From Thermohalobaculum sp963700775 (GTDB lineage: Bacteria > Pseudomonadota > Alphaproteobacteria > Rhodobacterales > Rhodobacteraceae), in the NCBI GenBank assembly GCA_963700775.1, contig CAVOYU010000011.1, positions 124,001 through 188,000 of the forward strand: a stretch of DNA of 64,000 nucleotides, given 5' to 3'. A model generated the notes under the pieces. It did no database searches and had not been told where the DNA came from. It saw only the letters and a list, made by a program, of their open reading frames with translations. The position numbers and the translations under genes were made by a program. This document shows, in pieces, positions 16,920-23,749 of the stretch. Position 1 is the first letter of the stretch. Each line of letters starts with the position of its first letter.

Positions 16920-18518
16920 CTACTTCGTTACCGTCCAGTAGTAGGCCGCAGTGATCGCCGCGCCGGTTACGAAGCCCTTGACGTTGCCGCGACGCCCGAC
17001 CTGTTCGATCTTCTGGAACATCATGACGAAGGGCGCCGTCTGCTGGAACTCCCTCTGGATGTCGATATACATCTGACGGCGCTTGTCGGTGTCGGCCTCC
17101 TCGACTGCGGCCTGAGTAGCCTTGGTCATCTCGGGGATGTCCCAGGAGACGCGCCAGGCGAGCTTGCCGGTGAGCTGGGCCTCGTCCGAGTTGTCCGGGT
17201 TGCTGGCGAAAGTGTCGGCATTGGTGTGCGGATCCGGATAGTCCGGCCCCCAGGCCTCGAGCGCGATGTCGAAGGTGCGCGCGCGGTAGAGGCCCAGCAC
17301 CTGCTTCCCGGTGCCCTGATTGATCGTCACCTTGATGCCGGCCTGCGCGAAGGTGTTCTGCAGCGACTGGGCGATCTGCAGACGGTCCTCGTCGGTCCGC
17401 ACGTTGACCGTCGTCTCGAAGCCGTCGGGATAGCCTGCCTCGGCCAGAAGTGCCTTGGCCTTCTCGATGTCCAGCTTGAAAGGCCTGTCCTTCAGTTCGC
17501 CCAGATAGGTCAGCGGCAGGAAGGCCTGGTGCGGCACGTACGCGCCCTTCAGGAACGAGTCGGCCATGCCATCGTAGTCGACGAGGTATTTCAGCGCCTC
17601 GATCACCTTCGGATTCGACAGGATCGGGTTCTTCTGGCTGAGGCCCAGATACATGATCCGCCCGCGCAGATCGTTGTCGACGGCGAGGTCGGCGTTCTTC
17701 TCGATCGCCGCCACGTCCTCGGGGGTCAGGTTGCGCGCGATGTCGACGTCGCCCTTCTCCAGCAGCAGGCGCTGGGTGGTCGACTCGTCGATGTGGCGGA
17801 CGATGATCCGCTTCATCGGCGCCTCGCCGCGCCAGAACGTCGGGTTGACCTCCAGCGTGTAGCTCTCGTTGGCCTTCCAGTTGACGAGCTTGTAGGCGCC
17901 CGAGCCGGCCGAGTTGGTCTTGAGCCAGCCGTTGCCCCAGTCGCCATCCGCCTCGTGGCTCTTCACCTCAACGGAATCAACGATGTAGGCGATCGTCGCC
18001 GTCAGGCAGTTCAGCACGAAGGAGGTGGCGTACTTCTTGTCGGTGGTCATCTGGAAGGTGCTGTCGTCCAGCGCCTTCAGCGTCTCGGCCATGTTGTCCT
18101 TGGTGAAGCCGAACTGGGTCACGATGAAGGACGGGGTCTTCTCCATGGCGACCGCGCGCTGCAGCGAGAACGCGACGTCATTGGCGGTGACCGGGTTGCC
18201 CGAGGTGAAGGTCAGGCCCGGCCGGATCTTGAAAGTGAAGACCTTGCCGTCGCCCGAGACCTCCCAGCTCTCGGCGATCTCGGGGACATAGCCCTTCGAG
18301 AGGTCGGCCGGGTCGAAGCTGACCAGCGAGCCGTAGAGGTTGTTGGCGATATCCGAGCCCGAGAACTCGAAGCTTTCCTGGGGATCCAGCGAGATCAGAT
18401 CGTCGATCCGCGTCGCGATGACCAGTATATCCTTCGGGGTCTCGGCCAGAGCCGCAGGTAGCGGCAGGGCCAGCGCCGCAGCCAGCGTGGCCGCGGCGAG
18501 TTTACGCATCAATCCCAT
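16920..18518 (-). CDS. ABC transporter substrate-binding protein, family 5 (peptide)
   Basis: A 532-residue periplasmic binding protein that captures the peptide for import. The signal peptide MGLMRKLAAATLAAALALPLPAALA is cut before ETPKD. The mature part has family 5 features: DDLISLDPQESFEFSG, YGSLVSFDPADLSKGYVPEIAESWEVSGDGKVFTFKIRPG-type region near residues 70-110, and RVSWDIPEMT near the end. The ATG at 18518 has a GGAGGAGA ribosome site just upstream. It is first in a six-gene leftward operon (binding protein, two permeases, two ATPases, M19 dipeptidase), typical of dipeptide or muropeptide scavenging. Confidence 0.92.
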   Translation of the reverse strand: MGLMRKLAAATLAAALALPLPAALAETPKDILVIATRIDDLISLDPQESFEFSGSDIANNLYGSLVSFDPADLSKGYVPEIAESWEVSGDGKVFTFKIRPGLTFTSGNPVTANDVAFSLQRAVAMEKTPSFIVTQFGFTKDNMAETLKALDDSTFQMTTDKKYATSFVLNCLTATIAYIVDSVEVKSHEADGDWGNGWLKTNSAGSGAYKLVNWKANESYTLEVNPTFWRGEAPMKRIIVRHIDESTTQRLLLEKGDVDIARNLTPEDVAAIEKNADLAVDNDLRGRIMYLGLSQKNPILSNPKVIEALKYLVDYDGMADSFLKGAYVPHQAFLPLTYLGELKDRPFKLDIEKAKALLAEAGYPDGFETTVNVRTDEDRLQIAQSLQNTFAQAGIKVTINQGTGKQVLGLYRARTFDIALEAWGPDYPDPHTNADTFASNPDNSDEAQLTGKLAWRVSWDIPEMTKATQAAVEEADTDKRRQMYIDIQREFQQTAPFVMMFQKIEQVGRRGNVKGFVTGAAITAAYYWTVTK

Positions 18519-18811
18519 GAGATCTCCTCCTCTCTGCACCGTCCGCACCGGGTCATTGCGCCCGGCGTCGGGACGAAGGGCGGAACCCGCCGCTTCGTTG
18601 CATCTTGTATCTGCAGATCCGATATTGTCAGGCGACGGACCGAAACGCTACTGCGTCACGGCCATCGGCGCCGTCCATCACGGTCCGCTTGTCGGTCGTG
18701 GCACGGATAGAGGACCGGCCGCGTTGGCGGATCGTGGGAAGAATTTATCCTTGAGTCAAGAAACGTTGAGGGGACCCGCCGGGATCCACGCAAGCGCTGT
18801 CCGCTGGCATC
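18519..18811 (-). promoter_or_regulatory. leader and presumed promoter of the peptide-importer operon
   Basis: About 290 bases separate the anti-sigma stop and the binding-protein start, both on the minus strand. No gene is evident. A TTGACT on the minus strand near 18755 could be a -35 box, but the 17-base-spaced partner (CACGAT) is weak. Confidence 0.3.
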
Positions 18812-18829
18812 GAGGCTCCGTCGAGCCTC
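18812..18829 (-). terminator. hairpin at the end of the anti-sigma gene
   Basis: A perfect 7-bp inverted repeat GAGGCTC/GAGCCTC with a 4-base loop overlaps the stop codon of the anti-sigma gene. No T tract follows, so its role as a terminator is tentative. Confidence 0.35.
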
Positions 18830-19484
18830 AGAGCGAGGTTCCGACCATCGGCGGCGTGCTGCCGGGCGTGTTTGTCTGCACCCGACGCCAGCCGCCATCG
18901 GCCTCGCGGCAGGCGAGCCCGAAGCGGGTGACCCGCTCGCCGTCGACCATCAGTTCCTCGGTGAACTCGCGGCACCAGTGCTGACTCTCGCTCTTGTAGG
19001 TCCGGGTCGGCGTGATCGAGACCATGCTCGCCATCCTGTCATCGGCCAACGAGACCCGCGCGCCGCTCAGCGCGTGCTCGAGCGCGTCCTGCACCGCCTT
19101 GTCGGCCAGGGCGGCAATCTGCTGCTCGCGTTCCGCAAGCTCGCCCTCGACCCGCTGAGCCGACCAGTGGTTCCCCAGGACCACGATCGCAAGCGCCGCC
19201 GCCATCGGCCCGGCCCAGCGTACCACAACCCTGGCAACCGACGCGCGCTTCCGCGCCGCGAACCCTGATCGCACTGTCCGCGCCAGTTGCAGCGGTACCG
19301 GCTGATCGAGGTCCTCCGCAAAGGCCTCGCGTATCCGGTTGTCGACCTGTTCGAGGGCCGAGAGAATCTCCCGCGCCTCATCGTCGGAGAGCAGGTCGCG
19401 CCGCATCCTCGCAGCCTCGTCGGCTCCGACTTCGCGGTCGTGATAGGCCGACAACATCTCGAATGTCACATTGCCCATCGTCAT
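18828..19484 (-). CDS. membrane anti-sigma factor with periplasmic two-cysteine domain
   Basis: A 218-residue protein encoded directly behind an ECF sigma factor with a four-base overlap (ATGA), the usual position of its anti-sigma factor. Residues 1-80 are charged and helical (ETLSAYHDREV-like start FEMLSAYHDREVGADEAARM), fitting a cytosolic sigma-binding domain, but the zinc motif HxxxCxxC is absent. A membrane helix spans about residues 84-104. A short coiled stretch leads to a periplasmic domain, about 131-203, with RTYKSESQHWCREF and GLACREADGGWR; two cysteines (171 and 192) could form a disulfide. The same domain is present in the small secreted protein at 22.3 kb. This C-terminal pattern also resembles 17-kDa surface-antigen-like domains. 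Confidence 0.8.
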   Translation of the reverse strand: MTMGNVTFEMLSAYHDREVGADEAARMRRDLLSDDEAREILSALEQVDNRIREAFAEDLDQPVPLQLARTVRSGFAARKRASVARVVVRWAGPMAAALAIVVLGNHWSAQRVEGELAEREQQIAALADKAVQDALEHALSGARVSLADDRMASMVSITPTRTYKSESQHWCREFTEELMVDGERVTRFGLACREADGGWRRVQTNTPGSTPPMVGTSL

Positions 19485-19975
19485 TCACTCCTCTCGACAA
19501 GACCCCTCAGCACTTCCCGCGCTCTGGCGATCCGGCTCGTCACCGCCGCAACCGTTGCGCCGGTGATCTCGGCGGCCTCCTTGTAGCTGTGACCTTCCAC
19601 TGCCACGAGGAGCAACGCCTCCCTCTGGTCGGCGGGAAGCTCGGCGATCGCCGCGCTCACCGTCTTGAACTCCAACCGGGCCACCGCCGCCCGCTCTCCG
19701 TCCAGCAACTCCTCCGAACCGTGCTGGATGATCCCGAGCTTCTCGCCCCTGACCGAGTTGTTGCGCATGTCGTTCCGGTGAAGGTTATGCGCAATCCGGT
19801 ACATCCAACTGTCGAGCCGGGTTCCCGGCTGCCACTTGTCGAGATTGACAATGGCGCGCTCTACCGTGGCCTGGGCCAGGTCGTCGGCAGCCGCCGCGGA
19901 CCTTGTGAGCGCCAGCGCGAACCGTCTCAGACGCGGTAGGAGGGCGATGATCTCCCTCTCGATCTGCGGCTCCAC
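19481..19975 (-). CDS. ECF-type RNA polymerase sigma factor
   Basis: A sigma-70 family extracytoplasmic-function factor of 164 residues. Region 2 is RLRRFALALTRSAAAADDLAQATVERA plus DSWMYRIAHN; region 4 is AIAELPADQREALLLVAVEGHSYKEAAEITGATVAAVTSRIARAREVL. The frame is open up to a GTG at 20023, but that codon lies inside the putative promoter described at 20016-20044. The GTG at 19975 has AAGG eight bases upstream and gives a normal family N-terminus (VEPQIEREIIALLPRL), so it is preferred. It is co-transcribed with the anti-sigma factor and diverges from the Hint protein gene. Confidence 0.9.
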   Translation of the reverse strand: MEPQIEREIIALLPRLRRFALALTRSAAAADDLAQATVERAIVNLDKWQPGTRLDSWMYRIAHNLHRNDMRNNSVRGEKLGIIQHGSEELLDGERAAVARLEFKTVSAAIAELPADQREALLLVAVEGHSYKEAAEITGATVAAVTSRIARAREVLRGLVERSE

Positions 19976-20015
19976 GCTGTAGTCCTTGCCAATCCCCTTC
20001 AAGCCTGTTTGAACG

Positions 20016-20044
20016 AATAACACCCGACTGGCGGTTTTCCTTCA
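20016..20044 (-). promoter_or_regulatory. putative autoregulated ECF promoter of the sigma/anti-sigma operon
   Basis: On the minus strand TGAAGG (20044-20039) is followed after exactly 14 bases by GGTGTTATT (20024-20016). The same spacing and boxes occur in front of two other genes of the cluster. This assignment is inferred from the repeated pattern, not from a known consensus. Confidence 0.5.
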
Positions 20045-20061
20045 AAAAAAATCTGATCGCC

Positions 20062-20090
20062 GGAAAGATTCAGGTGGCGGCGGTGTTATT
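20062..20090 (+). promoter_or_regulatory. putative ECF promoter of the Hint-protein gene
   Basis: GGAAAG (20062-20067), a 14-base spacer, then GGTGTTATT (20082-20090). The nine-base right half is identical to that of the divergent sigma promoter. If it is a -10 element, transcription would begin near 20097, at or just before the first ATG of the gene. Confidence 0.5.
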
Positions 20091-20096
20091 GTCTTG

Positions 20097-21221
20097 ATGA
20101 AACCTTCGCGGAAAATGCCTCGCATGCATCGCTACCGCATATCGCTGCGTCGTTTGGCTACGTCCACAGCTATGCTGTGCGTGCTGAGCGCGATGCCGCC
20201 TGTACTGGCGCCCGACGGTGGATTCTTCGAAACGCCACAAGCACATGCGCAGTGCTGTTTCACGCCCGATACGCCCGTACTGATGGCCAACGGAGCCGAA
20301 CTTCCGATTGCCGGAATTCGTCCCGGCGACCGGGTGATCGGGCGCAGCGGCCAGGTCAACCGGGTGACCGGTATCCATGTCGTTCCCCTCGGAACGCGCG
20401 CATTGTACGGCATCAATCAGCACCGCCCCTTCTTCACCGCCGAGCATCCCTTCCTGACGCCCGGTGGCTGGCGCGCGGTCGACAGTACGGCCACCCGGCT
20501 TGAAACTCCGGGTCTGACGGTGGCAGAGCTGACGGCGGGTGACGTGCTGGTTACGGCGGCGGCGGTTTCGGGGGAGAGTTTCGGCGCCCTCGCGCTGTTG
20601 CCCGCCGTCAGTTTTGGGCAGGTGGTTCTGCAGCGGCTGATCGCTGCGAAGGGCGTGGCGACGGATGTCGTCTACAACCTGATGCTCGATGGCGATCACA
20701 GCTACGTCGCCAATGGGTTCGTCGTTCACAATAAGGGCGGTGGCGGTGGCGGCGGCGGTGGCGGCGGCGGCGGTGGCCAGGGTGGTGGTGGCGGGCAAGG
20801 TTCTGGCGGCGGCGGCGGCCAAGGTAGCGGCGGCGGCCAGGGCGGCGGTCAGGGCAACGCTGGCGGTCAAGGCGCCGGCCATGGCAAGGGCGGCGTTGCT
20901 GGCCAGGGCTCAGGGCCGGGGACGGGTCCGTCAACCGGAACGCCCGCAACCGGCCCAGCCGTCACCAATACCATTGCGACCGACGATGTTCCCGCAGCCG
21001 GAGAGGTCTCGGCGAACGACAATCCATCGGAGGCGACGGAAAGCTCGGAGCCGAGCCCGGCCGATGCAGCGCCCACGGCGAGCGGCCTATCAACCCAGGA
21101 TCCGGCGGTCGCGGCCCAATCGGGCCAGGCCCCCTCGGAATTCAGTGGCAGCGCCAAGCCGGCCGGCCCGGATGTCAGCAAAACGCAGGAGAAGGACCTG
21201 ATCTCCAGCGGGTGGCAGTGA
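20097..21221 (+). CDS. exported Hint (intein-like) domain protein with glycine-rich tail
   Basis: A 374-residue secreted protein. A basic start and hydrophobic helix end in a likely signal-peptidase site, QAHA before QCCF (about residue 51). The Hint fold follows at residues 53-212: nucleophile region CCFTPDTPVLMANG, IRPGDRVIG, block-B-like TAEHPFLTPGGW, and block F/G VYNLMLDGDHSYVANGFVVHN. The residue after the His-Asn pair is Lys, not Cys/Ser/Thr, so protein splicing is unlikely, although cleavage is possible. Residues 213-290 are almost pure Gly with Gln/Ser, then a disordered Pro/Ser/Ala stretch, ending EKDLISSGWQ. No toxin domain follows. ATGs at 20097, 20115 and 20124 are all possible starts; the promoter position argues for the later ones or a leaderless message. 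Confidence 0.85.
   Translation: MKPSRKMPRMHRYRISLRRLATSTAMLCVLSAMPPVLAPDGGFFETPQAHAQCCFTPDTPVLMANGAELPIAGIRPGDRVIGRSGQVNRVTGIHVVPLGTRALYGINQHRPFFTAEHPFLTPGGWRAVDSTATRLETPGLTVAELTAGDVLVTAAAVSGESFGALALLPAVSFGQVVLQRLIAAKGVATDVVYNLMLDGDHSYVANGFVVHNKGGGGGGGGGGGGGGQGGGGGQGSGGGGGQGSGGGQGGGQGNAGGQGAGHGKGGVAGQGSGPGTGPSTGTPATGPAVTNTIATDDVPAAGEVSANDNPSEATESSEPSPADAAPTASGLSTQDPAVAAQSGQAPSEFSGSAKPAGPDVSKTQEKDLISSGWQ
20733..20895 (+). repeat. GGC/GGT simple-sequence tract encoding polyglycine
   Basis: Imperfect tandem glycine codons (GGC, GGT) with interspersed CAG and AGC/TCT encode the Gly-rich linker of the Hint protein. Such tracts are prone to length change. Confidence 0.8.
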
Positions 21222-21652
21222 CGCCTAGCAGCTTGCGCCGGAGCGTCTCGGTGGCAACTGCTGGCGGAACAACCGGGGAGTGAGCCAGTTTGTGGAGCGG
21301 CAACCGATCGACGTATGCTTTGACCCAAACGCCCGTGAAGTAGCGGGCAGACTGTGTACAAACGTTGGCTTATGATCTGATTTTGCTTCATTAAATGGAT
21401 TTGGTCGTGTTAATGTGCTCTTTGTTGTCCGCAGCGCTGCGTTCGTTCGGGTGGATGGAACCGGCGTGTCGATAGCAAGGGCGTATGGTAGCCGTGCGTA
21501 TCCGATATCACCTCGTCGACCAGCAAAGTCGCTGCGACCGAAACGTCGCATGGACGGGTCTCTGAGGTCAGATATCGCCCAGTCACCAACTGCTTGTTCT
21601 GGGATCAGATCGCGTATTCCGTGCCTCTAGCTTGCGATACGGGGAGTGAGGG
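21222..21652. other. intergenic region between the Hint and Gly/Ser-rich protein genes
   Basis: These 431 bases hold no recognisable gene. The segment about 21345-21430 is clearly A/T-richer than its surroundings and may contain a promoter for the next gene. It has CGTGTTAAT at 21406-21414, only a partial match to the GGTGTTAT element, and no suitable upstream box at 14 bases. A GGGAGTGAGGG ribosome site lies directly before 21653. Confidence 0.5.
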
Positions 21653-22290
21653 ATGTTTCCGTGGTGGCACCGGCGTCGGCCGGTCAAGATCCTGACTCGG
21701 AGCACGGCCATTGCGCTGATGTCGCTGGCTGTGCCCTTCGGAATTCACGTCAACACTGTGGGTCATGTTGAATTCGCGGCGAACCCAGCCCGGGCCGCGA
21801 ACGAAGATGGCGGCCGCGGGAATCGCCGCGGGGGGGGCAACAACGGCCTGGGCAACGGCGGCGAGGAGAGCCAGAACGAGAATACCGGTCAGGGAAATGA
21901 CCCGAGCAACCCGGGCCGAGGTGGCGGTGGCGACGGTGGCGACGGGAGCGGAGGCGGCGCGGGCGGCGGCGGCTCCGGGGGGGCGGCTCGGGCGGCGGCG
22001 GCTCAGGGAGTGGCGGCTCCGGCGGTGGGTCTGGCGGCGGCGCCAGTGGCGGCGGTTCAGGCGGAGGCGGATCGAGCGGCGCGTCCGGCGGCGGCTCGGC
22101 CGGTGCGGGCGGCGGCGGTGACGCGGAGGGTCCCAGCACCGGCACGGCATCTGCAGTCGCGACTGCGGTTCCGGACGTCTCGGTCGCATCAGTGCAACTC
22201 GGAAGTACTTTCGGCGGCGATCCGTCTCCGGCCGGCCCTAGCCTTAGTGCGCGTGAGGAAAAGGACCTCATATCGCGGGGTTGGCAATGA
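21653..22290 (+). CDS. exported Gly/Ser-rich protein, frameshifted at a poly-G tract
   Basis: The start encodes a leader (RSTAIALMSLAVPFGIH, then PARAAN as probable cleavage region near residue 49) and a Gly/Asn-rich segment. At the G7 run (21977-21983) the glycine-rich sequence continues only in the -1 frame: beyond it a Gly/Ser repeat, then a Ser/Thr/Val-rich stretch and the ending EEKDLISRGWQ, nearly identical to the end of the Hint protein. One additional G (G8) would restore a single frame of about 212 residues. In the frame as given, translation goes on to 22504 with Ala/Arg-rich nonsense that overlaps the next gene. The restored stop overlaps the ATG of the next gene (ATGA). No known domain was recognised. 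Confidence 0.7.
21977..21983 (+). other. G7 homopolymer at the frameshift point
   Basis: Seven consecutive G bases mark the place where the coding frame changes. A second run, G8 at 21830-21837, lies upstream in the same gene and is in frame. Confidence 0.8.
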
Positions 22291-22607
22291 AATCGATGAG
22301 GCTGATCACAGCCTTGACAGCCTTTGCCGTCGTAAACACGACGGCGCTTTCGGCCTCATCGGCCAGCGCGGTCGAGGAAACCGTGCAGTATGCACTCGAG
22401 AAGCTCACGAGTGGCATCCCTGCCGCGGCCGTGATCGAAGGTACCGAGGTCGTCGTGGTGCCGATCCGCACTTGGAAGAGCGTGAGCGGCCATTACTGCC
22501 GTAGATACGAGCTGACGGTAACCCAACCCGGAACGGCTCCGGACCGTTCTGAGGCGACCCGTTGCAGGGACAGCGATGGGATCTGGAAGAAAGTAAAGTC
22601 CGACTAA
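22287..22607 (+). CDS. small secreted protein homologous to the anti-sigma periplasmic domain
   Basis: A 106-residue protein with a signal peptide (LITALTAFAVVNTTALSASSASA, cut near residue 28) and a single domain. Residues 32-103 line up with the C-terminal domain of the anti-sigma factor: VQYALEKLTSG against VQDALEHALSG, PIRTWKSVSGHYCRRY against PTRTYKSESQHWCREF, and TRCRDSDGIWKKV against ACREADGGWRRV. Both cysteines are kept (71 and 93), so a disulfide is likely. The ATG overlaps the stop of the Gly/Ser-rich gene. It probably stays in the periplasm or is released. Function unknown; competition with the anti-sigma factor for a ligand is one possibility. Confidence 0.8.
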   Translation: MKSMRLITALTAFAVVNTTALSASSASAVEETVQYALEKLTSGIPAAAVIEGTEVVVVPIRTWKSVSGHYCRRYELTVTQPGTAPDRSEATRCRDSDGIWKKVKSD

Positions 22608-22616
22608 GGTGTTATC
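22588..22616 (+). promoter_or_regulatory. putative ECF promoter of the Gly/Asn-rich protein gene
   Basis: AGAAAG (22588-22593), 14 bases, then GGTGTTATC (22608-22616), right at the end of the previous gene and about 150 bases before the next start. It is the third instance of the pattern in this cluster. Confidence 0.45.
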
Positions 22617-22768
22617 CTGAACCGGTACCGAGACGGAATTCTTCGTGCCGGTGTAAAGCCAAAGGCATTCGCTGCCCGCGAACATGACCTTTGGGTCGAA
22701 TTGGCGTGGCCTCCTGCCCGACAATTGCGTGCACGGGTCTGGACCTAACCATCTAAGGGGAGTGACTA

Positions 22769-23719
22769 ATGTTCATCAGGAAATGCATGGGGCCGCTCGC
22801 GCGGCTCGTGACCCAGACGTGTGCCATCGGACTGGTGGCAGCTTTGGTCCCGCTCGGCATCCACGCAACGGATGACGGCACCAGCTTCGGAATCTCGACT
22901 GCGAAGGCGGCTGGCAACGGCAATGGTGGCGGCAACGGCAATGGCGGCGGCAATGGCGGCGGCAATGGCAGCGGCAATGGCGGCGGCAATGGCGGCGGTC
23001 AGGGTGCCGGCGCAGACGCCGGTTCGGATTCCGGCTCGAGCGCTGGAGCCGAATCGGCCGGTCCCGGCAAGGGGCTCGGACGCAGCAATGCCCGAGGTCA
23101 AGACGTAGCCGAGGCGCCCAACGCCCACGGTAAGATGTCCTCGGCCCTTGGCCACGGCAACGCCGCTCACGCAAGTGCGCGCGCTCGCGCGAACGCGCTC
23201 GCGAATGCGCCCCATTCTGCGGTGGGCAGGGCCGCCACGTTTGGCGTCGCGGTCGAGGCGAACAACGCGGCCCAAGCGGCGCTGGACGACGCCGAGGCCG
23301 ATCTCGCCGCCGCTCAGGAGGCCGCGGCGAACGCGGAGTTGGGTATCGAGGCGGCGCGAGAAGCGGTCGACATGGCGAACGCCGAGCTCGCGAGCGCGCT
23401 CGAAGCTCAGTCCCAGCTCGACACTGCCACGGCCACCGACGTTGACATCGCCAATGCCCAGGCGGCGGTCGACGCGGCTCAGGAGGCCGTCGACCTCGCC
23501 GATGCGGATCTCGCATCCGCCGAAGCGGCGGCGGAAACGGCGGCGGCCGATCTCGCCTCGGCCGCGGATGCGGCCGCCGCGGCGCAGGCCGCCGCGGACG
23601 AGGCTCAGGCGAACGAGCAGTCCGCGCTCGAAGGCGCCGTCAAGGATCCGACCCATCCCGGCATCGCCGATGCGCTGGCGGACCTCTTGGGCGTTGAACG
23701 GTACAGCGCCGACAACTGA
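22769..23719 (+). CDS. exported Gly/Asn-rich protein with Ala-rich helical C-terminal half
   Basis: A 316-residue protein in three parts. The leader (TQTCAIGLVAALVPLGIH, then TAKAAGN near residue 47) resembles that of the Gly/Ser-rich protein, including the VPxGIH motif at the same position. Residues 49-80 are Gly/Asn repeats (GNGGGN units). Residues about 170-285 are strongly Ala/Glu/Asp-rich with heptad-like spacing (AQAALDDAEADLAAAQEAA), predicting a long helix or coiled coil. It ends VERYSADN and lacks the GWQ tail of the other two. AGGGGAG precedes the ATG. A strong terminator follows. A structural or adhesive envelope role is plausible but unproven. Confidence 0.75.
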   Translation: MFIRKCMGPLARLVTQTCAIGLVAALVPLGIHATDDGTSFGISTAKAAGNGNGGGNGNGGGNGGGNGSGNGGGNGGGQGAGADAGSDSGSSAGAESAGPGKGLGRSNARGQDVAEAPNAHGKMSSALGHGNAAHASARARANALANAPHSAVGRAATFGVAVEANNAAQAALDDAEADLAAAQEAAANAELGIEAAREAVDMANAELASALEAQSQLDTATATDVDIANAQAAVDAAQEAVDLADADLASAEAAAETAAADLASAADAAAAAQAAADEAQANEQSALEGAVKDPTHPGIADALADLLGVERYSADN

Positions 23720-23749
23720 TCCGGGCGGCCCGACCGACGGAACAGAGAC

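Noticed and set aside
11441..18461. Several long plus-strand open frames opposite the MscS, dipeptidase and peptide-transporter genes
   Set aside because: Their composition (Arg, Gly, His, Asp, Gln) is that of mirror-image frames and all conserved motifs are on the minus strand.
20097..21221. Active intein inside the Hint protein
   Set aside because: There is no N-terminal extein after signal-peptide removal, and the residue after His-Asn is Lys rather than Cys, Ser or Thr.
21386..21414. A fourth GGTGTTAT promoter before the Gly/Ser-rich gene
   Set aside because: CGTGTTAAT differs at key positions and the hexamer 14 bases upstream is CTTCAT, unlike the other three.
20733..22110. CRISPR-like repeats in the Gly-rich genes
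   Set aside because: The repeats are imperfect glycine codons inside coding frames, without constant repeat-spacer units or cas genes.
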